From the NCBI RefSeq assembly GCF_001707825.1, contig NZ_LYBM01000020.1:22474-86473 (forward strand): a stretch of DNA of 64,000 nt, in the 5' to 3' direction. Source of the DNA: Veronia pacifica (lineage in GTDB: Bacteria > Pseudomonadota > Gammaproteobacteria > Enterobacterales > Vibrionaceae). Each line of letters starts with the position of its first letter. Within the stretch, counting starts at the first letter, position 1. The notes under the pieces were generated by a model. The model had not been told where the DNA came from, did no database searches, and saw only the letters and a program-made list of their open reading frames with translations. The position numbers and the translations under genes were made by a program. Shown here in pieces: positions 8,328 through 16,823 of the stretch.

Positions 8328-8453
8328 TCAACGATAAACACACCGAATAGCAAGCGAGTAACACTGCACACAAATATATGGGTGTTTACCAGCAGCAACA
8401 CACTTCCTGCACAATGCCAGCACTCCTGGGGTAAAACTTTCAGCAGAACACAT
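8328..8453 (-). CDS. Candidate 41-residue Cys-rich zinc-knuckle-like protein
   Basis: ATG 8453 to TGA 8328-8330 on the minus strand. The start is preceded by GAGGAGG with 9 bases of spacing, close to the ideal anti-16S sequence. The peptide begins MCSAESF and contains CRKC (residues 15-18) and CVQC (28-31), nine residues apart, plus Cys 2 and Cys 38. A CxxC-x9-CxxC layout suggests a small zinc ribbon or knuckle. A shared terminator follows, and the neighbour is the convergent zinc-uptake operon. Family not recognised. A longer overlapping minus frame (8276-8461) starts at a TTG only 3 bases from the GGAGG and runs through the terminator, so is disfavoured. Confidence 0.6.
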   Translation of the reverse strand: MCSAESFTPGVLALCRKCVAAGKHPYICVQCYSLAIRCVYR

Positions 8454-8684
8454 GATATCAAGCCTCCTCATCTATCCGGAAAGCACAGGCTCTCACAAGA
8501 ACGATGATCTTTGTGTTAAATCAAGTTGCACCCAGATATTGCGATCTTTTCTTATTGGGAAAAAGCGTGTTTGGTGCATTTGTGTATATGCTGGATATTA
8601 TAAAATTTAAATGATCGGTCTGTCTGACAGGTCGAGGCCAAAGAATGGCACTGATAATGGGTAATATTGGATAGGGATGTAGAT
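8454..8684. other. Divergent promoter region between small Cys-rich gene and murQ
   Basis: AT-rich near 8590-8630 (ATTATAAAATTTAAATGATC). It should hold promoters for both flanking genes, but no clear -35/-10 pair or operator could be fixed by eye. Confidence 0.4.
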
Positions 8685-9584
8685 ATGGCAATGATCACCG
8701 AGAGCCGAAATCCGGCTACAAAGTATATTGATAAGTTGGATACATTAGATTTAGTTAAGGTGATCAACAGTGAGGATAAAAAGGTAGCCAGTGCTGTTGA
8801 GCTCGTTTTACCTGAGATTGCTAGGGCCATAGAGGTGACAACAGCCGCCTTTAAACGTGGAGGGAGGCTCATTTATATCGGAGCTGGCACATCTGGGCGT
8901 CTGGGTATTTTGGATGCCAGTGAATGTCCCCCAACGTTCGGGACAGACCCGGATATGGTTGTCGGCCTAATTGCTGGTGGTGAGCAAGCGATAAGAAACC
9001 CAGTTGAAAATGCAGAAGATAATCGTAAAGCTGCGATATCAGACTTACTTGCAATTCGGCTCGCACCAGCTGACATTTTAGTGGGAGTAGCTGCGAGTGG
9101 AAGAACACCCTATGTACTATCAGCCGTTGAGTTCGCTAAAGACCAAGGTGTAAAGACGATAGGAATTTCGTCAAATCCAGGGAGTGAGTTAGAACTCTCC
9201 GCCGACATTGCCATTACACCAGTGGTGGGGCCTGAGGTCATCAGCGGTTCTTCAAGACTCAAGTCTGGCACTGCTCAGAAGATGATCCTTAATATGCTAA
9301 CGACCGGGGCTATGGTTAAAATGGGCAAGGTGTTTGGAAATCTTATGGTCGATGTTCAAGCATCTAATGCCAAGTTAGTTGATAGACAAAAAAAGATTAT
9401 TATGGAAGTGACAGGTTGTACTTACGAAAGTGCTGAGAAAGCTTTAGTTGATAGCCAAGGTCACTGTAAAACGGCGATTTTGATGGTCATGGCTGACCTA
9501 ACTTATGAAGAGGCGACACTCCTTTTAGACGATCATCAAGGGTTTATCAGTGCTGCATTTCTCGACAGAGGGATCCCTCTATAG
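8685..9584 (+). CDS. murQ: N-acetylmuramic acid 6-phosphate etherase
   Basis: 299 residues from ATG 8685, the family length; AGGGATGTAGAT precedes it. An in-frame TTG at 8667 is less likely. SIS-domain motifs: IYIGAGTSGRLGILDASECPPTFG, which holds the MurQ catalytic region (given here in parts: GAGTSGRLG, then DASECPPTFG), and VAASGRTPYV. MurQ cleaves the lactyl ether of MurNAc-6-P to GlcNAc-6-P and lactate in cell-wall recycling, in the cytoplasm. No PTS permease (MurP) or MurR lies beside it, so MurNAc-6-P supply is encoded elsewhere. Followed by repeats and a terminator. Confidence 0.95.
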   Translation: MAMITESRNPATKYIDKLDTLDLVKVINSEDKKVASAVELVLPEIARAIEVTTAAFKRGGRLIYIGAGTSGRLGILDASECPPTFGTDPDMVVGLIAGGEQAIRNPVENAEDNRKAAISDLLAIRLAPADILVGVAASGRTPYVLSAVEFAKDQGVKTIGISSNPGSELELSADIAITPVVGPEVISGSSRLKSGTAQKMILNMLTTGAMVKMGKVFGNLMVDVQASNAKLVDRQKKIIMEVTGCTYESAEKALVDSQGHCKTAILMVMADLTYEEATLLLDDHQGFISAAFLDRGIPL

Positions 9585-9585
9585 C

Positions 9586-9629
9586 TGATCCGAGCTATGA
9601 GGTTAGTTGATCCGAGCGATGAGATTAGA
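9586..9629 (+). repeat. Imperfect 22-bp tandem duplication after murQ
   Basis: Two adjacent copies beginning TGATCCGAGC (9586-9607 and 9608-9629) that differ at 3 of 22 positions. They lie between the murQ stop and the terminator. A 14-bp palindrome, AGAGGGATCCCTCT, sits just upstream at 9567-9580 inside the murQ end. Confidence 0.85.
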
Positions 9630-9639
9630 CAATAGAAAA

Positions 9640-9660
9640 GGCGACATATTGTCGCCCTCT
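9640..9660. terminator. Bidirectional terminator between murQ and nfeD
   Basis: Stem GGCGACA / TGTCGCC with loop TAT. The minus-strand tail reads CTTTTCTATTGT and the plus-strand tail CTCTTGT, so it can end both convergent genes. Confidence 0.75.
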
Positions 9661-9674
9661 TGTCACGTTTCGGT

Positions 9675-10127
9675 TTACTCAGACGGTTCTATCACTAAAA
9701 CAATACCATCCACCTGTACGACTTTTACTCTCGACCCCGCACTCATTTCTTGTGAGGCACGGGCAGACCATGTTGTGTCGCCAAGCTTCACTCTGTTGGT
9801 ACCAATCACTACATCGCTATCCAGCGTGATTTCCTGCCCGATTAGCTGGCTTTCTTTCTGGTTAAGTTTACGGCCTGCATCATCTTCAGTATCACTTTGA
9901 AGCTGACGTCGCCACCAAAGCCAAGTGGTGGCGAGAGACAAGGCACCAAATGACATCCACTGTATTTGCCAGCTCATTGGGATAAAGTTCATCAGTGCAC
10001 CAACGATTAATGCTGATGTACCTAACCAAAGAAAATATCCCCCTGTACCCGCCAGTTCTGCAATTAACAGTAACAAGCCAAATGCGAGCCAGTGTAAGTA
10101 ATTAATATCTGTCAGTAACTCTATCAA
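9675..10127 (-). CDS. NfeD-family membrane protein
   Basis: 150 residues. Three or four hydrophobic N-terminal segments (WLAFGLLLLIAELAGTGGYF and following) and a C-terminal OB-fold domain (LIGQEITLDSDVVIG to VKVVQVDGIVLVIEP). NfeD-like proteins pair with SPFH/stomatin proteins in membrane quality control. Start is TTG 10127 with TAGGAGACAGT just upstream, 8 bases after the qmcA stop, so co-translated with it. Equivalent of the E. coli YbbJ partner of QmcA. Confidence 0.85.
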   Translation of the reverse strand: MIELLTDINYLHWLAFGLLLLIAELAGTGGYFLWLGTSALIVGALMNFIPMSWQIQWMSFGALSLATTWLWWRRQLQSDTEDDAGRKLNQKESQLIGQEITLDSDVVIGTNRVKLGDTTWSARASQEMSAGSRVKVVQVDGIVLVIEPSE

Positions 10128-10135
10128 ACTGTCTC

Positions 10136-11059
10136 CTATCTCTTGTCAGCAGTACTATGCTTGAACATCTCAGCGATACCAGCTATCGAGCCCATCAGGC
10201 CTGAAGCTTCAAGTGGCAGCATAACAATTTTTCCATTCTCTGCCTGACCAATAGTTTTCAGTGCCTCAGTATAACCCTGAGCAACAAAATAGTTCACAGC
10301 TTGAACATCACCTTTAGCGATGGCGTCACTTACCATGCTCGTTGCTTTCGCCTCTGCTTCAGCAGCACGCTCACGAGCCTCTGCCTGAAGAATAGCGGCC
10401 TGTTTTTCACCTTCAGCTTTCAGGATCTCCGATTGTTTCTGACCTTCAGCTCGGAGTATTTCTGCCTGACGAATACCTTCGGCCTCTAATATTTCCGCTC
10501 GCTTATTTCGTTCAGCTTTCATCTGAGCGTTCATTGCCTCAGTCAAATCTTTCGGCGGCTGAACGTCTTTGATTTCAATACGGGTAACCTTAACCCCCCA
10601 TGGGTTGGTCGCTTCATCAACAATAGACAATAACTTCGTATTGATCATATCTCGTTGGCTCAACATTTCATCAAGCTCCATCGAGCCAAGAACGGTACGG
10701 ATGTTTGTGAGAGTCAGATTGCGGATCGCATGCTCCAAATCATTAACCTCATACGCTGCTTTGGCAGCATCAATGACCTGAACAAAACATACTGCATCAA
10801 TGACAACGTTAGCGTTGTCCTTTGATATGACTTCCTGAGCTGGGATATCCATTACCCGCTCCATCATATTAATTCTATTGCCGATTCCATCTATAAACGG
10901 AATAATCAGATTAAGGCCGGGTTTCAGCGTCTGGGTGTAACGCCCGAAACGTTCTACCGTCCAGTTATTTCCCTGTGGAACTGTCTTAATACCCGCTGCG
11001 ATAAATACGACGGCAACAACGATAAATACGCCAATCGTAATGAGAGAATCAATTTCCAT
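10136..11059 (-). CDS. qmcA: SPFH/band 7 (stomatin-like) protein QmcA
   Basis: 307 residues from ATG 11059 with AGGAAGGATTTGTTT upstream. One N-terminal membrane segment ([18 protein letters not shown]), then the band 7 domain ([24 protein letters not shown]) and a long coiled coil of Ala/Glu repeats ([27 protein letters not shown]). The paraslipin-type C terminus contains [12 protein letters not shown]. It forms oligomers on the inner membrane and works with the NfeD protein encoded downstream and, in E. coli, with FtsH-related quality control. Confidence 0.9.
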   Translation of the reverse strand: MEIDSLITIGVFIVVAVVFIAAGIKTVPQGNNWTVERFGRYTQTLKPGLNLIIPFIDGIGNRINMMERVMDIPAQEVISKDNANVVIDAVCFVQVIDAAKAAYEVNDLEHAIRNLTLTNIRTVLGSMELDEMLSQRDMINTKLLSIVDEATNPWGVKVTRIEIKDVQPPKDLTEAMNAQMKAERNKRAEILEAEGIRQAEILRAEGQKQSEILKAEGEKQAAILQAEARERAAEAEAKATSMVSDAIAKGDVQAVNYFVAQGYTEALKTIGQAENGKIVMLPLEASGLMGSIAGIAEMFKHSTADKR

Positions 11060-11308
11060 AAACAAATCCTTCCTGTGATATCTCGCTATCCGAGACCTTT
11101 ATTCTTGCTTAATCATTAACCGCGAACAATGCCATTATTCTGATATAGATCCAATTACATCAAGTATTTATGCATTTAGTTTACTTTCTAATGTGTCATC
11201 CGTAATGAGTAAACTCTATTTTTGCAATAATTTAGGGCTCGAACACGAGCAACATATTTAAACAAAGTCACTCTGTGAATTGGCTGATGTATAGCCTAGT
11301 GGCATGAT

Positions 11309-11341
11309 GGAAGGGTGCTTTTTATATTTTAGAACCCTTCC
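11309..11341 (-). terminator. Possible terminator after blh
   Basis: Perfect 8-bp inverted repeat GGAAGGGT / ACCCTTCC with a 17-base loop, 12 bases beyond the blh stop. No T run on the minus strand, so the call is weak. Confidence 0.4.
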
Positions 11342-11352
11342 GTCACGTGGAC

Positions 11353-12267
11353 TCAGTCATCAGAAGTCTGAGAGGGCTGGGATAATGTTGTTTTTTCAAA
11401 AAGGTGCACAATGACCATATGCGGGACGGTTAAAGCAAATAAGCCTGCAAATACCGTATGTATAAGTCTTGATGAAGTACCGATATGTTCGAGAGAAAAC
11501 CATAAAATGGCCGCTAAAAGAACAGTGGCTAGGGTTGTCAAAGCTACAACAGAGAGCATAACGCCAGTGAGCTTGGTATTTTTGACGATTTCAAAGAAAT
11601 GGCGAGGTGAATGTACTGAACAGAAATAAAGTAAAAAATACAAAATGATTGGGAGTGTGTTTGCGGCGAACAGCAGTATTGCTGCGTCTAATAGCCACAT
11701 GTTGGGTCTACCGGTGTAAAAGTGACTCAGGGCACGGTAAGCGATATAGGGCGATGTGATTAATGCACCTGCACATAACACCTGCGTGGTCATCAATGAC
11801 GCTGAGTCGCTGTAAGCTGTAAATTGATAAAGTTCCTGAAAGATCTCTCGGGTGGCTCCGGGGTTTGATGGCACGGGCAGACAAATTACCCAGATGCCAA
11901 AAATCATACGCTCGACATTACCATTGGTTGGCCAGTCTGCGCCAAAATGCCAGAAAGTGATCACAAAGAAAATGCTCAGACCCAGTACAGGGTTCAAAAA
12001 CCAGATGGCAAGACACAATAACGTCAGAGCCACATAGCCTGTCAGCCAGATTAACAATCCCCGGAGATTTTTCCATAGCTTGAGATGATATGAGAGGGGG
12101 AGATCCATTGCACCGTGGGGCAATCCCAGCAGTACAATCAATACCGCCGAAATAAGCGTTTGATCAACCAGACTCAGGTCTCGGATAGCAAGCAGCATGA
12201 CCAGTGCAATGACTGGAAAGATAAAGAGTGTGCGTTCAGAATTGCTTTTTGTTGGTGTAGAAGTCAC
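11353..12267 (-). CDS. blh: Beta-carotene 15,15-prime dioxygenase, Brp/Blh family
   Basis: 304 residues from GTG 12267, with AGAGGATTAACAGTC upstream. The frame extends further but would run deep into crtY. Integral membrane protein with many hydrophobic helices and the family His motifs: GLPHGAMDLPL, TFWHFGADW, HSPRHFFEI and VPHMVIVH. It cleaves beta-carotene into two all-trans retinals, the proteorhodopsin chromophore. Its start lies inside the crtY end (32-base overlap), so translation is coupled. Last gene of the cassette. Confidence 0.9.
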   Translation of the reverse strand: MTSTPTKSNSERTLFIFPVIALVMLLAIRDLSLVDQTLISAVLIVLLGLPHGAMDLPLSYHLKLWKNLRGLLIWLTGYVALTLLCLAIWFLNPVLGLSIFFVITFWHFGADWPTNGNVERMIFGIWVICLPVPSNPGATREIFQELYQFTAYSDSASLMTTQVLCAGALITSPYIAYRALSHFYTGRPNMWLLDAAILLFAANTLPIILYFLLYFCSVHSPRHFFEIVKNTKLTGVMLSVVALTTLATVLLAAILWFSLEHIGTSSRLIHTVFAGLFALTVPHMVIVHLFEKTTLSQPSQTSDD

Positions 12268-13438
12268 GACTGTTAATCCTCTGAAATGCAGATTGAAGAT
12301 TGCTAACGGCTGCTTTAATAAAAGGTGCAGCAGGCATTGCATTGATGACTTTAAGGTTGTCGAGTGGGGTGGCATTATCAGACATAAAACGGGCGAAGCA
12401 GTCAGCGTTTACTCTATCAGCCATATCAATAAATAGATTTGAGGCCGATGTTTCATTTGATGAGAGTACATCAAGGAACAAGCTATCCATTGTTCTTTGT
12501 GTCGGTGATGATGAGTCGAGATGCGGAATGACGGACCACTTTCTGTAGTGTTCAGCACATTTCTTTGCCCAAGCCTGAATACGAAGGAATGCATATCCGC
12601 TCGAAGGACGCAGGGCGCCAGCATTCATTCCTGCAAGGATAATGTTTGAATCTTTGTCTGGTTCACTCAGTTTCATCCCCATGGGTAAAACGGCTTGTTC
12701 TTCGCGGGAAATTTTCCAATCTTTGTGTGGTGAAAATCGATAGCGCAACAGCTTAGTGAGAATCGGTCTGAGTGTTTCGGGTGCAAAGAGCTTTGGCGAA
12801 AAAGCAGTCAGCTCGATCAGTGCTCGATTCTCTTCCAGCGGGAGTAAATAGTTAAATGTCAGACCGAGTGACGTATCGTTCAAGCGATCCATTAACATTG
12901 GGATTTGTTGATTAAACACAGGTGACGAGGTAGTGACCTCTGCGCCATAAAAAATTTGAAAAAGAGGAGCAGTTGTTACCTGAGTCAGTTCAGGTGGGCG
13001 GGTATCAACAACCTGCCGCGCAAAAAAGTGTTGGTCACCAGTTATCACTTTTACACCATCTTTCGACGCCTCAAGCTTATCCACCTTGGTGTTCATGTGC
13101 ATCAGGCAGTGTGGATTCAATCTCAGAAGCGATTGGCTGAAGTGATAAAAGTCTTCAGCAGCAATGTGATGATAGTGCCAGTGTTCGGATTCATGGGTAA
13201 CGTGTTTTCCGTTTGCTGAAAATGACCATGAGGACCACGACCGGGAGATGGGAAGGTGCCTGTTCAGGGATTGTTTACCCCAAAAGCACCATGTTCTGTC
13301 GTTGGTATATTTCGGCCTCACCTCTAATATCAAGATGCGCGGAAGGTCAACCAGGTAAGACAGACTGACCGCCAGTGACAGGCCAGCAGCGCCGCCACCT
13401 ATGATGATGATATCAGCGTCATACTTGCTTTTTCCCAT
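12236..13438 (-). CDS. crtY: Lycopene beta-cyclase
   Basis: 400 residues from ATG 13438 (an ATG at 13471 would add 11). N-terminal FAD-binding motif IIIIGGGAAGLSLAVSL, then RTWCFWG and the C-terminal GALRPSSGYAF typical of CrtY-type cyclases. It converts lycopene to beta-carotene at the membrane. Overlaps the end of crtB by 20 bases with GGGGACAATAGGT as ribosome binding site, and the start of blh by 32. Confidence 0.92.
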   Translation of the reverse strand: MGKSKYDADIIIIGGGAAGLSLAVSLSYLVDLPRILILEVRPKYTNDRTWCFWGKQSLNRHLPISRSWSSWSFSANGKHVTHESEHWHYHHIAAEDFYHFSQSLLRLNPHCLMHMNTKVDKLEASKDGVKVITGDQHFFARQVVDTRPPELTQVTTAPLFQIFYGAEVTTSSPVFNQQIPMLMDRLNDTSLGLTFNYLLPLEENRALIELTAFSPKLFAPETLRPILTKLLRYRFSPHKDWKISREEQAVLPMGMKLSEPDKDSNIILAGMNAGALRPSSGYAFLRIQAWAKKCAEHYRKWSVIPHLDSSSPTQRTMDSLFLDVLSSNETSASNLFIDMADRVNADCFARFMSDNATPLDNLKVINAMPAAPFIKAAVSNLQSAFQRINSRDFYTNKKQF

Positions 13439-14399
13439 ACCTATTGTCCCCACTGAAGTCGAGTGGTGCATGCAGTCGGCTGTCGTGGTTGGCAGGACAA
13501 TCTGATGACCATGTGAAAAAACCGGACAGCATTTTTATTGCCGTCCGGTATTTGCGGAGGCGAGGCACAATCGCCCTCCCCGCATAGATGTTGTGATTTT
13601 TCTCTTGGATAAGGTGGCCAATCTCTCGATATACCGCGAGTGCAACGGCAATGGCTATTCTTGAACGGAAAGGTAAATATCTAAGGCCAAGCGTGGCACT
13701 GGAATAGTAGCTGTCAGCAAGCGCGAGTAATCGACGCACTGCTTCGCTAATGATGGCTCTGTTCTCTGGTGTTTCTTCCGCAATTTGTGATGCAGACAAG
13801 TTGTTAACCCAAGTCGCAGGTAGATATCGTCTGCCCATTTGAGCATCTTCGAGTACGTCACGGGCGATGTTGGTCATTTGCATAGCGATACCTAAATCAA
13901 TCGCAAACTTCTCACCGCCTTGTTTGCTGCCAAGTATCGGGCACATCATTTCGCCCACTGTACCAGCAACGTAATAGCTATAGCGGATTAGAGCTCTTTC
14001 ATCAGCGATTTCGACTTTGTCTAAGTCCATGGCAACACCGCAGACCAAGGATTGGAGCGCATCAACAGGTATGTCCCACTCTGAAATCAGGCCTAATATA
14101 TCGTCGGTATCAGGGTACAGAGGTGCGTTTAGCAACAGTGACTGACGGATTTTTGCCAACGCCAAACGCGCATTTTGCTTATCTGTTGATTCATCAACAA
14201 TGTCATCTACCACGCGGCAAAATGTGTAGAGTCTGGCGGCAGCATCCAATCGTTTGGTAGATAATAATTTACCAGCCAGATGGAATGTCTTTCCGTGTCG
14301 TTTTAATGTGTGCCGAGCCTGTGCGGGTCTGGCAGTTGTGGACTGCCTGTCAGATAACGTGTTATCTACGGACGGCAGGTTAAGTTGTTCTTCACTCAT
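13419..14399 (-). CDS. crtB: Phytoene synthase
   Basis: 326 residues. Squalene/phytoene synthase signatures: YTFCRVVDDIVDES (first Asp-rich motif) and GIAMQMTNIARDVLED with GRRYLP (second). It condenses two GGPP to phytoene. ATG 14399 overlaps the crtI stop by four bases (ATGA), a coupled junction. About 20 N-terminal residues before the catalytic core are polar and probably disordered. Confidence 0.95.
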   Translation of the reverse strand: MSEEQLNLPSVDNTLSDRQSTTARPAQARHTLKRHGKTFHLAGKLLSTKRLDAAARLYTFCRVVDDIVDESTDKQNARLALAKIRQSLLLNAPLYPDTDDILGLISEWDIPVDALQSLVCGVAMDLDKVEIADERALIRYSYYVAGTVGEMMCPILGSKQGGEKFAIDLGIAMQMTNIARDVLEDAQMGRRYLPATWVNNLSASQIAEETPENRAIISEAVRRLLALADSYYSSATLGLRYLPFRSRIAIAVALAVYREIGHLIQEKNHNIYAGRAIVPRLRKYRTAIKMLSGFFTWSSDCPANHDSRLHAPLDFSGDNRYGKKQV

Positions 14400-15886
14400 G
14401 ATGCCCTCCGGAATAGAGTGGCGTCAGGTATCAATCGCTCCAGCACCTTGGCAGATGAGAGAACGCCGGGTAGTCCCGCTCCGGGATGTGTGCCTGCGCC
14501 TACTAAGTAGAGATTATCAATACCTTCTCCCTGATTGTGATAGCGGAACCATGCAGACTGTCTGAACAGGGGGGCGATAGAGAAACCTGCTCCCTCAGCA
14601 CTAAGATAGGACTGAGCAAAATCATCTGGTGTTTTGAAAAAGTCGCCCTTGATGTGTTCACTGAGTTCTGGCAGCAATGTTTGCTCCAATGCATTCACTA
14701 TGCGGTCTTTCAGTTTTGAGCCTTCGACAGTCCAGTCGATATTACCTTCCTGATTGGGCACAGGCGCAAGTACATAGAAGGAATCACAACCATCGGGTGC
14801 AAAAGAAGGGTCAGTAGCTGTGGGCCGATGCACATACAGAGAAAAATCTTCAGTCAGGGTTTTATGGTGAAAAATATCCTCTAGTAACTCCTTGTAACGT
14901 TTCCCCAACCAGATTGTGTGATGGGCAACGTCGGAATATTGCTTCGTCGTACCGAAATAAAGGACATAAAGACCCATCGATTTTTCGCTGACATTTGTCT
15001 TGAGTCGGCATGGTAATGTCTGTTGCGATTTCGGAATAAGATTTTCGTAGATGAATGCTGGATCACCATTGGACACAACGAGATCGGCATCCATCACGCT
15101 ACCATCATCCATTTCGACGTTTTTTATCGTTTTATTGTCGAACGTGAAGCCAGTGACAGTGGTATTTAACTTTACAGCAATTCCTTGTCGTTTCATCAAA
15201 TTGCCTAACGCCTCTACCAGCGCACCTGTTCCTCCTGTAGGGAAAAAGATTCCCCATTTTCTCTCCAGATAATGAATGAGACTGTAGATACAGGTGGTGT
15301 CGAATGGGTTCCCGCCGACAAGTAAAGGCTGAATTGAAAATGCCTGGCGAAGTTTGTCGCTTTTCAAGTGCTTTGAGACAAATTTCCATACTGAGCGATG
15401 ACTGCCAAGCTTAACCAAATAAGGAAGCTGTGCCAGCATGGTGCTGAACTGATGGAAGGGTTTGTCGGCAAGTTTGGTGAAACCAACATCAAAAATTTGT
15501 TGGGATTCATTAACGAGTGACTGATAACCATCAACGTCTTCTGCAGATACTCGTGCTATTTCGCTTAGTGTCTTGTCTAAAGAGCCGCCGTAGTCGAAAT
15601 GACCGCCGTCAGGAAAGTGGAATCTGTACCAGGGTTCCAGCGGCACAAGTTCGACATGTTCGTGAAGTGATTCACCGAATAAAGAAAAAAGCTCTTCAAG
15701 TAAAAATGGAGCGGTTACCACTGTAGGTCCGGCATCATGCCTGAAGCCTTCAACATCGTAGACCTGCGCCCGACCACCGAGAGACGAACATCGATCAACG
15801 ATAGTGACGTCGTAACCTCTTGCCCGAAGGCGAAGTGAGGCAGCGATACCGCCGAAGCCTGCACCTATTACTACTGCGTGAGGCAT
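14396..15886 (-). CDS. crtI: Phytoene desaturase, lycopene-forming type
   Basis: 496 residues, the normal CrtI length. N-terminal FAD Rossmann motif VIGAGFGGIAASLRLRARGY, GGRAQVYDVEGFRHDAGPT (in two parts GGRAQ and FRHDAGPT), and the C-terminal carotenoid-desaturase signature NLYLVGAGTHPGAGLPGVL. It introduces four double bonds to make lycopene. ATG 15886 has GGAGG at 9 to 13 bases upstream and overlaps the crtE end by 16 bases. Confidence 0.95.
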   Translation of the reverse strand: MPHAVVIGAGFGGIAASLRLRARGYDVTIVDRCSSLGGRAQVYDVEGFRHDAGPTVVTAPFLLEELFSLFGESLHEHVELVPLEPWYRFHFPDGGHFDYGGSLDKTLSEIARVSAEDVDGYQSLVNESQQIFDVGFTKLADKPFHQFSTMLAQLPYLVKLGSHRSVWKFVSKHLKSDKLRQAFSIQPLLVGGNPFDTTCIYSLIHYLERKWGIFFPTGGTGALVEALGNLMKRQGIAVKLNTTVTGFTFDNKTIKNVEMDDGSVMDADLVVSNGDPAFIYENLIPKSQQTLPCRLKTNVSEKSMGLYVLYFGTTKQYSDVAHHTIWLGKRYKELLEDIFHHKTLTEDFSLYVHRPTATDPSFAPDGCDSFYVLAPVPNQEGNIDWTVEGSKLKDRIVNALEQTLLPELSEHIKGDFFKTPDDFAQSYLSAEGAGFSIAPLFRQSAWFRYHNQGEGIDNLYLVGAGTHPGAGLPGVLSSAKVLERLIPDATLFRRAS

Positions 15887-16776
15887 GTCCTTACCTCCAT
15901 TAGATTGTCTGACAAAGACCGGATGTAATGACAGAAAATCTCGTCAAGTTTTCCCGGCAGAATGTTGATTTCTTCGTTGACCTCTGACAACAAAGATTGT
16001 GCGCGTTGAATAGCGACAGATTCTGCGCTCTCACCGTATCCGGAATTCCTTAAGACCAGAACGGCGTTTGGCGCAAAGCCCGAGCCGTGGTCCCGTTGGA
16101 GATCTTCCTCAACGTCGCCAACGTCATCGGTGATCTGGTAGGCGAGTGCGAATTTGTTGATCGTTTGTCTGGCTTTGCTGCGCCAGCTCTCGTGGCCTGA
16201 GAGGCAATACACCAGTTCTACTGGTAGGCTGAGTAGTGGTGCAGATTTACCTATTGCGATCACTTCATATTCAGCCATGCTGGTTGAGATATCATGGCAT
16301 GAATCCAAGTCAAGACACTGCCCGTGAATAACTGTTTTAATCCTCTGATGGATAAGATTTAGACAATCACCAATGGTGTCTTTTCTGTTTATTGTTGCCA
16401 GTGCACCGTAGGCAGCTGAAATCATCAGGTCACCTGCGCACAGTGCGACTTCTGGGCCAAATACTTTCCAGACCGTCTTCTGATCGCGTCTATATTCATC
16501 GTGATCCTGCAGGTCGTCGTGTATCAGTGAGGCGTTGTGGAGGAGCTCTGATACGCAGGCAGTAGCCACTGCGTCGCTATCGTCTATACCTAATCCGTGG
16601 GCTGTGTGAAGAGCCAGCCTTGCTCTGTTCCGCTTACCACCTGTGTCCAAATGATACAAACATGCATCGCAGACTCGGGAAACAGGGCCCGATGAGCCCT
16701 GTACTAAGTTGCGCATGCTTTTTTCGACACTGGCCAGTAGCGTATCTATGTGAGAAAAATACGTTTTCTTCGTCAT
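15871..16776 (-). CDS. crtE: Geranylgeranyl diphosphate synthase
   Basis: 301 residues. First Asp-rich motif DDLQD (residues 87-91), second DDVGD (217-221), and the GGKRNR substrate loop near 46-51 identify a trans-isoprenyl diphosphate synthase. Position in the cassette gives the GGPP-forming role. ATG 16776 is preceded by a strong TAGGAGGGTAG. It lies 47 bases after the rhodopsin gene and is probably co-transcribed with it. Confidence 0.92.
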   Translation of the reverse strand: MTKKTYFSHIDTLLASVEKSMRNLVQGSSGPVSRVCDACLYHLDTGGKRNRARLALHTAHGLGIDDSDAVATACVSELLHNASLIHDDLQDHDEYRRDQKTVWKVFGPEVALCAGDLMISAAYGALATINRKDTIGDCLNLIHQRIKTVIHGQCLDLDSCHDISTSMAEYEVIAIGKSAPLLSLPVELVYCLSGHESWRSKARQTINKFALAYQITDDVGDVEEDLQRDHGSGFAPNAVLVLRNSGYGESAESVAIQRAQSLLSEVNEEINILPGKLDEIFCHYIRSLSDNLMEVRTCLTQ

Positions 16777-16823
16777 CTACCCTCCTAGGGAGAAAGATGT
16801 TGAACACTGACCAAGGCTGGGTG

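Noticed and set aside
8276..8461. 61-codon minus-strand frame from TTG 8461
   Set aside because: The start is only 3 bases from the GGAGG, it runs through the shared terminator, and the overlapping 41-codon frame from ATG 8453 has correct spacing.
9675..11059. NfeD/QmcA pair as a novel membrane system
   Set aside because: This is a known, widely conserved stomatin/NfeD operon.
12956..13219. Frames antisense to the carotenoid genes (e.g. 12956-13219, 14254-14565, 16620-17096)
   Set aside because: They shadow well-supported crt and rhodopsin genes and show no motif of their own.
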